From: AP-15 sp963772295
GTDB taxonomy: Bacteria > Pseudomonadota > Alphaproteobacteria > ATCC43930 > CGMCC-115725
Direction of reading: 5' to 3'
Length of the DNA: 64,000 nt
Assembly (NCBI GenBank): GCA_963772295.1
Contig: CAVYWO010000010.1
Coordinates: 1 to 64,000 of the forward strand
Part shown: piece by piece, positions 18,320-26,222 of the stretch
How the letters are laid out: each line of letters opens with the position of its first letter
How positions within the stretch are numbered: position 1 is the first letter of the stretch
The notes under the pieces: model-generated
What the model saw: only the letters and a program-made list of their open reading frames with translations
What the model was told of the DNA's origin: nothing
The model's database searches: none
Translations under genes and position numbers: made by a program

Positions 18320-18613
18320 ATGACCAAATCGGAGCTCGTGCAAAGGCTCGCCGAAGCGAACCCCCACCTTTACCAGCGCGACGTCGAGGGGATCGTCACC
18401 GCGATTTTCGATGAGATCGCCGCCGCCCTGGCGCGCGGCGACCGGGTCGAGCTGCGCGGGTTCGGGGCGTTTTCGGTCAAGCGTCGGGAGGCCCGCATCG
18501 GCCGCAACCCACGCACCGGCGGCAGTGTCGAGGTCGCAGAAAAACACATCCCGTTCTTCAAAACCGGAAAGCAACTGCGCGACCGGCTGAACCAGAAGGC
18601 ACCGGAGGCGTGA
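18320..18613 (+). CDS. ihfB: Integration host factor subunit beta
   Basis: 97 aa from ATG 18320. MTKSELVQRLAEANPHLYQ, VEGIVTAIFDEIAAALARGDRVELRGFGAFSV, then the DNA-intercalating arm ARIGRNPRTGGSVEV (Pro at the arm tip) and IPFFKTGKQLRDRLN identify IHF-beta rather than HU. It bends DNA as a heterodimer with IhfA in recombination and transcription. Its position after rpsA is conserved in proteobacteria. Confidence 0.96.
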   Translation: MTKSELVQRLAEANPHLYQRDVEGIVTAIFDEIAAALARGDRVELRGFGAFSVKRREARIGRNPRTGGSVEVAEKHIPFFKTGKQLRDRLNQKAPEA

Positions 18614-18644
18614 GCCGGCCTCGGCGCCGACAGCGACCCGGCCG

Positions 18645-18968
18645 ATGCGGATCGTTCATTGGGTTCTGATCGCCGCGGGGGCCGTGGTTTGTGCTGCCTT
18701 CGCGATTTCTAACCGACCCATGGTTTCGCTTGCCCTATGGCCGTTGCCGTTCGCGATTGACTTGCCGCTCTATCTTTTGGTCTTCGCCGCCCTGTTGATC
18801 GGCTTTGTCCTGGGCGTGATCGCGACCTGGTTGGGCGGCCGGCATCGACGGCGCGAACTGCGGCGCTCACGCCGCCGGATCGGGGCGCTCGAAGGCGAAC
18901 TGGCGGCGTCGCGGCGGCGGCTCGGCAACGAGGCGGTCGCGGCCGGACCGGCGCCGGCGGGCGATTAG
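18645..18968 (+). CDS. lapA: LapA family (lipopolysaccharide assembly protein A domain) membrane protein
   Basis: 107 aa. Two membrane helices (VHWVLIAAGAVVCAAFAISN and LPLYLLVFAALLIGFVLGVIATWL) joined by NRPMVSLALWPLPFAI, followed by a basic cytoplasmic region and short coiled coil (RRIGALEGELAASRRRL). This is the LapA_dom architecture and the position directly after ihfB matches other proteobacteria. LapA helps regulate LPS synthesis in Escherichia coli; the role here is assumed similar. Confidence 0.85.
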   Translation: MRIVHWVLIAAGAVVCAAFAISNRPMVSLALWPLPFAIDLPLYLLVFAALLIGFVLGVIATWLGGRHRRRELRRSRRRIGALEGELAASRRRLGNEAVAAGPAPAGD

Positions 18969-18971
18969 CCG

Positions 18972-19856
18972 ATGGATCTGCCTCTGAGCGTGGCCGCACT
19001 CGAAGCTCGGCTCGACGGCAACACCGAGTTCCTTCCCGACCCCGAGCTGTTTCACAGCCCGCAGGTGTTCGCCGCCGAGCGTGAGCGGATCTTCGTCCGC
19101 TCCCCGATCGCGATCGACCATATCTCGCGCCTCGGCGAAACTGGCCGGTACATCCGGTTCGATAGCGCCGGTCGCTCGATCCTGCTGACCCGGGCTGCCG
19201 ACGGCGCCCTCTATGCGCTGCGCAACCTGTGCCTGCATGCCGGCTACCCGATCTGCGACGCCGAAGAGGGGGCGGGCGAGCGGATCATTTGCCGGTACCA
19301 TGGCTGGGAATATGCGCCCGACGGACAGCTGCTCGAGCCGGCGCTGTCGGCGCGGATCGATCCGGCGCGGCTGCGGCTCAAATGTTATCCGGTCGAGGTC
19401 CGCGACGGCTTGATCGTCGTCGATCTCGGCGGTGCCGTCGGGTCCTGGCGGCGGGCCGGCGGCACCCTGCCCGCTTGGTTGGCCGATGCGACGGTCTCGC
19501 AGCGGGTGCGCTGGTCGACGACGTCGAACTGGAAAATCGCGCTGCAGTTCGTCAAGGGCTCGCCGCAACTGTTCCTCGACGAAGCCGGCGCGTGTCTCGG
19601 CTGGCGCGAGATCGGCCCGCTCAGCCTGATCCTCACCCGGCGCAATCGGGCGGCGCTCTTGCAGGTCATCCCGAAATGCGCCGGGCGCACCGATCTCCGG
19701 CTGATCGAGATGACGGCGCCCGGCGCGCTGCCGGCGGCCGCGGCGGTCGAGGACAGGGTCGGCGAAGGCCTGCGGCGCGCCGCCGCGGAAGCGGCGCCGC
19801 GGCGTCTCGACCGCGCCTTTATTGCCTGGTATTGGTCGCTGATGTCGGCCGTCTGA
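18972..19856 (+). CDS. Rieske [2Fe-2S] protein, short ring-hydroxylase alpha-like
   Basis: 294 aa. The Rieske cluster motif is complete: C87-L-H89 in LRNLCLHAGYP and C107-R-Y-H110 in IICRYHGWEYAPDG. The N-terminus (FHSPQVFAAERERIFVRSP) matches aromatic-ring-hydroxylating oxygenase alpha subunits. The C-terminal half is too short and I do not see the mononuclear-iron His-His-Asp site, although GNWKIALQ-like SNWKIALQFVKG is retained. It may be an electron-transfer or degenerate oxygenase. It follows lapA by 3 bases and precedes an SMP-30 gene by 28 bases. Confidence 0.8.
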   Translation: MDLPLSVAALEARLDGNTEFLPDPELFHSPQVFAAERERIFVRSPIAIDHISRLGETGRYIRFDSAGRSILLTRAADGALYALRNLCLHAGYPICDAEEGAGERIICRYHGWEYAPDGQLLEPALSARIDPARLRLKCYPVEVRDGLIVVDLGGAVGSWRRAGGTLPAWLADATVSQRVRWSTTSNWKIALQFVKGSPQLFLDEAGACLGWREIGPLSLILTRRNRAALLQVIPKCAGRTDLRLIEMTAPGALPAAAAVEDRVGEGLRRAAAEAAPRRLDRAFIAWYWSLMSAV

Positions 19857-19884
19857 ACCATCTGCCCCCGAGGTCTTTCGGACG

Positions 19885-20802
19885 ATGCGGATTCGCACCT
19901 TGGCAGCAGGGCTGGCCTTTCCGGAAGGGCCGGTGGCGCTCGCCGACGGCTCGGTTCTCGTCGTCGAGATCGCTGATGGCAGCCTGACGCGCGTCAGGCC
20001 CGACGGGACCACGTCACGCGTAGCGCGGCCGGGCGGCGGACCCAACGGCGCCGCGATCGGGCCCGACGGCAAGGTTTACATTTGCAACAACGGCGGCTTC
20101 AAATGGCATGTCGAAGGCCGCCATCGGCGCCCCGTGCAGCAGGCCGACGACTATCGCGGCGGCCGCATCGAGCGGGTTGATCTTTCGACCGGTGTCGTCG
20201 AATGTCTCTACGGCGCCGCCGGCGAGGTGCCGTTGAAGGGGCCAAACGATCTCGTTTTCGACCGCCACGGCGGGTTTTATTTCACCGATCCGGGCAAGGT
20301 GCGGGCGCGCGAGATGGACCGCGGCGCGCTATACTATGCCCGGGCGGACGGTTCAGCGGTCGGCGAGGTGGCGTTTCCGCTGGTGACGCCCAACGGCGTG
20401 GGTCTCTCGCCCGACGAAAGGACGCTTTATGTCGCCGAAACCGAGCCGGCGCGGGTTTGGGCCTTCGACATCCTCGAGCCGGGCGTCGTGCGCAAGCAGC
20501 CTTGGCCTTCGCCGCATGGCGGGCGGCTCGTCGCCGGGGTCGGCGGCTACCAGCGCTTCGACTCGCTCGCCATCGACGCCGAAGGGCGAATTTGCGTCGC
20601 CACCCTGATGAATGGCGGGATCACCGTGATCGCGCCCAATGGCCGCCATATCGAGCACCATCCGATGCCGGATCCGCTGACCACCAACATCTGCTTTGGC
20701 GGCCCGGATCTGAAGACCGCCTTCATCACCTTGTCGTGGACCGGGCGGCTCATTGCGGTCGAGTGGCCGACCCCTGGTCTCAAGCTCAATCAGCCGCCGT
20801 AG
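19885..20802 (+). CDS. SMP-30/gluconolactonase/LRE family protein
   Basis: 305 aa. Six-bladed beta-propeller repeats; metal-ligand positions appear as FPEGPVAL (Glu15), GPNDLVFDRHGGFYFTD (Asn), TPNGVGLSPDERTLYVAET (Asn), and YQRFDSLAIDAEGRICVAT (Asp). Members hydrolyse lactones using a divalent cation. The lactone substrate is unknown; the upstream Rieske gene suggests a small catabolic or secondary-metabolic operon. Confidence 0.9.
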   Translation: MRIRTLAAGLAFPEGPVALADGSVLVVEIADGSLTRVRPDGTTSRVARPGGGPNGAAIGPDGKVYICNNGGFKWHVEGRHRRPVQQADDYRGGRIERVDLSTGVVECLYGAAGEVPLKGPNDLVFDRHGGFYFTDPGKVRAREMDRGALYYARADGSAVGEVAFPLVTPNGVGLSPDERTLYVAETEPARVWAFDILEPGVVRKQPWPSPHGGRLVAGVGGYQRFDSLAIDAEGRICVATLMNGGITVIAPNGRHIEHHPMPDPLTTNICFGGPDLKTAFITLSWTGRLIAVEWPTPGLKLNQPP

Positions 20803-21546
20803 AAAACCGGCCCCAAATCTGATGGCGGCGCGGATGCGGCACCCAGGGGCGATCGCCGCGGCCCGCGTTGGCGCTCTCGACGGCGACGCCCGAGGGGTCG
20901 AGCCATAAGGCGACGGCGCCGAGCCGCCACGGTCTCGTCGATCAGCGCGATCGGGGCGTGTTTCTCGCCCCGTCGCGGACCGCCCTGGCCCTCTCACGCA
21001 CACACGGGGCCAAAGAAAGGTCAAAAATTCCCGTTCAACGGGAATTAATCGGGAAAATCTCTGTTCCCGCCTCCCTCTATCGCAACAAAATACTATCTCG
21101 ATCAATGGCTTTCGAGGCAAAGTCGGTGCCGGAACACGGGAAATTTTTCGCCTCTCAACGGGAATTAAATCGGCCGAAACGGGAATTTCCGGGAATTCCA
21201 AAAATCGCTGCAAACGACGCCGGGCGCCGCCGTCGCGAGGGCTCCTACCCCAGCCTGAACCATAGGATAGCCGACGATCTGGACTCAAATATGGCGACGA
21301 TCCATAGACGGAGTAATCCCGGTGCCCACATGCCTTCTAGCATTTCTCTTGAGAGCGACGCCGCGCCCGGTGATGGCTCTTCCTTTGCCCCTTAAGAGAC
21401 CTTGCCGGCGCGATGGGGAACGGCGGGTCGGGTGGATTCCTGCCGTTCCCGATTTCGCGGCCTGCGATGCTCGTGGCTCAAAAGCGGTCATTTACTGTAT
21501 CGTCGTTCATGAGGGGTTGCCGCTCCTCGGAGCCGAGGATCACCGC
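20803..21546. other. Long gap with CGGGAATT-rich repeat and conserved cyclase leader
   Basis: No reliable gene. 21026-21046 is a 21-base palindrome built from AATTCCCGTT and AACGGGAATT around one base; further CGGGAATT words occur near 21156 and 21179-21198. This resembles dispersed alphaproteobacterial intergenic repeats I have seen mistranslated as proteins, but I cannot verify that. The last 70 bases (from about 21478) are a leader also found upstream of the cyclase gene at 56056. Confidence 0.5.
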
Positions 21547-24500
21547 ATGGATGTAGCGGTCTGGCTGCGCGGCCTTGGTCTTGAGCGTTACGACCAGGCG
21601 TTCCGCGATAACGAGATCGACGAAAAAGTGCTCTCGAGCCTGACGGCCGATGATTTGAGGGATCTCGGTGTCACCTTGGTCGGGCATCGCCGGCGGCTGC
21701 TCGACGCTATCGCCGCGCTTGGTGCCGCAGTGGCCACCGCCGCGGCTTCTGCCACCGTTGGGGCGGCGGGCCCTGGTACACCGGTAGAAAGCGGCGCCGA
21801 GCGGCGGCAGCTGTCGGTGATGTTTTGCGATCTGGTCGGCTCGACGGCGCTGTCGGCGCGGCTCGATCCCGAGGATATGCGTGAGATCATCGGCGCCTAT
21901 CATCGCTGCTGTACCAAGGTGATCGGCCGGGGCGGCGGCTTTGTCGCCAAGTATATGGGCGATGGGGTGCTGGCCTATTTCGGCTATCCGCGGGCCGACG
22001 AGCACGACGCCGAGCGCGCGGTGCGCACGGCGCTGAAGCTGGTCGAGAAAGTGTCCGGGCTCGACACCCTCGCGGCGGCGCCATTGCAGGTGCGGGTCGG
22101 CATCGCCACGGGCCTCGTTGTCGTGGGCGATCTCGTCGGCTCAGGCGAAGCGCAGGAACGCGGGGTCGTTGGCGAGACGCCCAACCTCGCGGCGCGGCTG
22201 CAGGCTCTGGCCGAGCCGGGGACGGTGGTGATCGCGCCGAGCACCCGGCGGCTGACCGGCGGTCTGTTCGAGTACGTGGATCTGGGTGCCGTCGAGCTCA
22301 GGGGCCTGGGTGCACCGGTGGCGGCGGCGCGGGTGGTGCGCGGGGATGCCGCCGAGAGCCGCTTCGAGGCGCTGCGCGGGGGAGAGCTGACCGCGCTCGT
22401 CGGCCGTGACGAGGAGCTGGCGCTATTGCAGCGCCGCTGGCAGTAGGCCAAGGCCGGCGAGGGCCGGGTGCTGGTGCTGATTGGCGAACCCGGCATCGGC
22501 AAATCGCGTCTCGCGCAGGCGATGCTGGAGGAGGTGGCGGGCGAGCCGCACACAAGGCTGCGGTATTTCTCCTCGCCGCACCATCAGGCGAGCGCGCTCC
22601 ATCCCTTCATTACCCAGCTCGAGCACGCCGCCGGCTTCAGCCGCGAGGACATGCCGGCAGCGCGGCTGGCCAAGCTCGAAGCGCTGCTCGCCCGGTCGAA
22701 CGCCGGCGTCGAGGAGATCGGGTTCATCGCCGAGCGGATGTCGATCCCGATCGGCGACAAATACCCTCTCCCGGACCTCACGCCGCAGCGGCGCAAGGAA
22801 AAGACGCTGGAAGCGCTGCTGGCGCAGATGGCGCGGCTGGCGGCGCAGAAGCCGGTGCTGATGCTGTTCGAGGACGCGCACTGGATCGACCCGACCTCGC
22901 TCGAGCTGTTGACCCTGACCGTGGCGCGGGCATCAACGCTGCCATTGCTGCTCCTCGTCACCGCGCGGCCGGAGTTCACCCCGCCCTGGCCCGGCGAGGC
23001 GCATGTCACCACACTGCCGCTCGCCCGCCTCGGCCGCCGCGAGGGCGCGACCCTGGTCGAGCGGTCCGCCGGCGGCAAGGCGCTGCCGGCCGAGATCCTC
23101 GAGCAGATCCTCGCCCGCACCGACGGCGTGCCGCTGTTCCTCGAGGAGCTGACCAAGACCATTATCGAAAGCGGCCTGCTGCGCGAGGAGGACGGGCACT
23201 ACGCGCTCGATGGCGCACTGCCGCCGCTGGCGATCCCGACCACCCTGTACGACTCGCTGATGGCCCGGCTCGATCGCCTGGCGCCGGTACGCGAGGTCGC
23301 CCAGATCGGTGCCGCCATCGGCCGCGAGTTCTCCTATCCGTTGCTCAGCGCCGTGGCCCAACAGCCCGATGACCGGCTGAAGGAGGCTCTCGACCGGCTC
23401 GTCGGCTCGGAGCTGGTGTTCGGCCGCGGCGAGGTCCCCGACGCGGTCTACACCTTCAAGCATGCGCTGGTGCAGGAGGCGGCCTATGCCAGCCTGCTGC
23501 GCGAGCGCCGGCGGCAGCTCCACGGCCGGATCGCCCAGGCGCTCGAAGGCGAGTTCGCGGAAGTGGCCGAGACCCAGCCGGAACTGGTCGCACACCACTA
23601 CGCCACCGCCGGGCTCCCTACTCCCGCCATCGATCATTATCGCCGCGCCGCGGAGCGGGCGATGGCGGCCTCGGCCGACGCCGATGCGATCGCCCATTTG
23701 ACCAAGGGCCTCGAGCTGATCGCTTTGCTTCCGGAATCGTCCGAGCGGATCTCGCGGGAGATCGACTTCCGCCTCGCGCTCGGCACCCCCCTTACTGCCA
23801 TACGAGGGTACAGATCTGTCGAGGCGCAGGCCGCCTACACCCGAGCCAAGGAGTTGTGTGCGGGCGCCGGCGAGACCCCTGAGCTCTTTCGCAGCCTTTT
23901 GGGGTTGTGGAACTATCATCTGAATCAAGCAGATATGGAGGCCGCGTCGGAGCTTTCCCGGGAGCTTTTCAACCTCGCAGCAAAGCTCGGGAGCAATGAG
24001 TTCCGTTTGCTCGCCGAACTCGCCGCTTGCGTCACTTGCTTCATCTCCGGACGATACACGAGTATGCTGTCTCACGCCGCTCAGGTGCGAGTCCTGTACG
24101 ACCCGGAGCGCCACCGCGGGCCAAAGATTTACATGAACGACCAGGCGATGGTGGCCCTGGCTCTTGAGTTGCGGGCCTTGTGGTCCCTCGGCTATCCCGA
24201 TCGCGCGTCCGAGCGGGGGCTCGCCGTCCTCTCTCTGGGCCAGACGGTGGCTCATCCGTTCAGCCTGTGCTTCGCTTTGCGGTGCGAGGCTTTGCTCAGG
24301 ATCCACCGGGGGGAACCCGAGCTGACGGCCGCGCGGACCAAAGCGCTTCTGGCGGTCGCAACGGAGCGGGGGTTTGCGTATGACTGCGCCGGGGGTTCGA
24401 TGCTCGAAATCTGGCACGACGCCTGGGTGACCGGGCAGTGCGCAGACGATCGCATATACTCTTTCCGGAGCGCTCTTGCGGATTGGCGAGGGATGGGGGG

Positions 24501-25227
24501 CCGGTTGGCCCTGGGTTTGTGGCATGTCCTATTTGCGGAATGCCTTGAAAAACACGGGAATACCGATGAAGCCCTGGCGGCGCTCGAGGCCGCAGTCGTG
24601 CACTTCGAGCGCCGGGGCAGCGACGCCATATGGGAGCCGGAAGTCCATCGGCTGATGGGCGATTTGCTCCTCCGGCGGGACCCGAGCGCTCCGGATCAAG
24701 CGGAAGTTTCCTATCGGCGGGCGATCGAGCGAGCCCGCTCCCAAGAGGCGAAGTCGTGGGAATTGCGCGCCGCCACCAGCCTCGCCCGGTTGTGGCGCGA
24801 CCAAGGCAAGCGCACTGAGGCGCGCGATCTTCTCGCCCCGATCTACTGCTGGTTCACCGAGGGCTTCGGGGGCGGAATTCGTCGTCGCTCGGTTCCGGTG
24901 ACCGCGAATTCAACCTGCCGGGCTGCCGCACCCGGAGCAGACAAGCCGGTCGCGCCACTCGGGAACAGCCGTCTCGGCACCGTAGCGCTCCTCTATCTCC
25001 GCAGGGTCGGGCTCGACCTGCCGACCGCAGTCTCGACCTCCGCCTTGGCCGCGTTGCCGAGCGTCACCGGTGAGCCGCTGTTGTTTCATCGCCGGCGCCT
25101 GCGGGCCGCAGAGGGCGCCATGCCGGCTTTGAGCCGTTGCAAGGACTCGGGCGGCGGGAGCGGATATGGATCGTTGTCGATCGCGCGCTCGAGCCCGCGG
25201 TGCTCCCTCGAAGATAAGCCTGGTTGA
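21547..25227 (+). pseudogene. SAM domain - class III adenylate/guanylate cyclase - ATPase - TPR protein, paralogue 1, nonsense-interrupted
   Basis: ATG 21547 starts MDVAVWLRGLGLERYDQAF (SAM domain), then a class III cyclase domain with metal Asp residues in MFCDLVGSTALSARL and KYMGDGVLAYFGYP. An in-frame TAG at 22444-22446 replaces the Gln of RRWQQAKAGEG seen in both paralogues. The frame then continues with the AAA/STAND-like ATPase (GEPGIGKSRLAQ Walker A; MLFEDAHWIDP Walker B) and TPR region. Near 24870 the normal ending (TEGFDTADLKDAKALLDRLA in paralogue 2) is lost and the frame reads antisense through a zinc-ribbon gene remnant to 25227. If both halves are translated, cyclase and ATPase would be separate polypeptides (restart possible at GTG 22468). 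Confidence 0.85.
24881..25077 (-). pseudogene. Zinc-ribbon small protein gene, damaged copy
   Basis: Minus-strand reading from GTG 25077: VTLGNAAKAE, then RDCGRQVEPDPAEIEERYGA, ETAVPEWRDRLVCSGCGS, then a stop and GHRNRATT in another frame. Same family as the zinc-ribbon remnants at 5787, 48213 and 49051. The lead-in lacks the VRLIVWC segment. It lies antisense to, and replaces, the 3' end of the cyclase gene. Confidence 0.55.
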
Positions 25228-25612
25228 TTTAACGATGAATATCGATAATTAACTACAAATATTCGCAAAGATTTGCCATTACCGGTGGGCACCGCGAATT
25301 TCGAGGTCCCCCGCCCCCTCGCCGGGTCCTCTTTCGAGCCTCCCGGCTCAATGTGCCTCTGAGGGGTCCCAAGGCTGTCGAGTTGACTTGCATCGCAACC
25401 AGAGACATCGAGACCAAGACCTGGGAAGTCGCGTTGTCGAACGGTGCGTCTACGCGTCGCTTGTGCTGTCGCGTATTCAATGTCGCATAACGACGATCGG
25501 CGACGAACTGGATGCGCGAAAATGGCGTGAAGGCCCTCGGCTGCCCCGCCAATAGGGTCCTGTCACCGGTTTTGGAAGGTGCCTTTGACTTCTTAAGACC
25601 CTTGTGGCAGCC
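25228..25612. other. Gap with AT-rich start and one dispersed-repeat copy
   Basis: 25228-25280 is AT-rich (possible promoter or terminator debris). The repeat at 25306-25349 is listed separately. I see no supported gene in the remainder. Confidence 0.35.
25306..25349 (-). repeat. Dispersed repeat, CTCGAAAGAGGACCCGG type
   Basis: Minus strand carries GGCTCGAAAGAGGACCCGG followed by a G-rich run, the same core found at 33019, 34014, 44374 and 63262. It lies downstream of the DUF5681-tail mini gene. Confidence 0.6.
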
Positions 25613-25750
25613 CTACCGGGCGCCCTGCTGGATCACCTCCGCCCCGCGACCGGCGCTCCCGCCCGCCAGCATTAGCTTCAGTGCCGCCTCGATGACCGCC
25701 AAGTCTTCCGGCGTGTACGCCCGCGGATCGAACGAAAGGAATGGCGTCAT
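25613..25750 (-). CDS. Mini protein equal to the C-terminal tail of DUF5681-like proteins
   Basis: 45 aa from ATG 25750, overlapping the EF-hand gene stop (ATGA). The sequence FDPRAYTPEDLAVIEAALKL matches the tails FNPRDYSPEQLNVIEQLLKI (31436 gene) and FDPRDYPPAALALIEEALIL (63317 gene). The upstream part of the family is absent. It may be a remnant that gained a start by fusion, or a real small coupled gene. Confidence 0.4.
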   Translation of the reverse strand: MTPFLSFDPRAYTPEDLAVIEAALKLMLAGGSAGRGAEVIQQGAR

Positions 25751-26166
25751 TGCGACGCCGGCGGGCCCTCGCATCCGGCCAGGCCACCGCGATGCTGCAT
25801 CACATAGGCGCGGATTTGCTCGCGGGTGATATAGCCGGTGTGGCTTGTGTCGATGGCATCGAAGCGTCGGCTCGCCGCCACCGTGGCGCGCTGGACGTAT
25901 TGGTCGCGGCTGAACCCCCCGGGCGGCGACGGGCCCTCGCATCCGGCCGAGGCACCGCGACGCTGCATCACATAAGCGCGGATTTGCTCGCGGGTGATGT
26001 AGCCGGTGTGGTTTGTGTCGATCGCGTCGAAGCGTTGGCTCGCCGCTACCGCAGCACGCTGGACGTATTGGTCGCGGCTGATCACCCCGAGCGGTGGGCC
26101 AGCTTGGGCGAATGCGACCCATGGGATCAGGGCCAAAGCGAGAACAAGTCCAATAGGAGAACGCAT
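25747..26166 (-). CDS. Secreted EF-hand protein with a duplicated repeat
   Basis: 139 aa from ATG 26166 (GAGGAG 8 bases upstream). Signal peptide MRSPIGLVLALALIPWVAFA, cleavage after AQA. Two near-identical units of about 60 residues follow, each with SRDQYVQRA, RFDAIDT(N/S)HTGYITREQI (calcium loop: Asp1, Asn/Ser3, Thr5, Gly6) and RAYVMQ(R/H)RG, ending in a Cys (AGCEGP). Position 12 of each loop is Gln, not the canonical Glu, so calcium affinity may be low. The mature protein is probably periplasmic or secreted. The gene begins 57 bases from the 3' end of a group II intron. Confidence 0.75.
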   Translation of the reverse strand: MRSPIGLVLALALIPWVAFAQAGPPLGVISRDQYVQRAAVAASQRFDAIDTNHTGYITREQIRAYVMQRRGASAGCEGPSPPGGFSRDQYVQRATVAASRRFDAIDTSHTGYITREQIRAYVMQHRGGLAGCEGPPASQ

Positions 26167-26222
26167 GGGATGACTCCTCTTCGGCCGTGGCACGCGCGGC
26201 CGATGCGGCATTCGTCCGAGCC

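Noticed and set aside
22468..25227. Independent 919-aa ATPase gene
   Set aside because: It is in the same frame as the upstream SAM-cyclase part, separated only by an amber codon, and both paralogues are continuous there.
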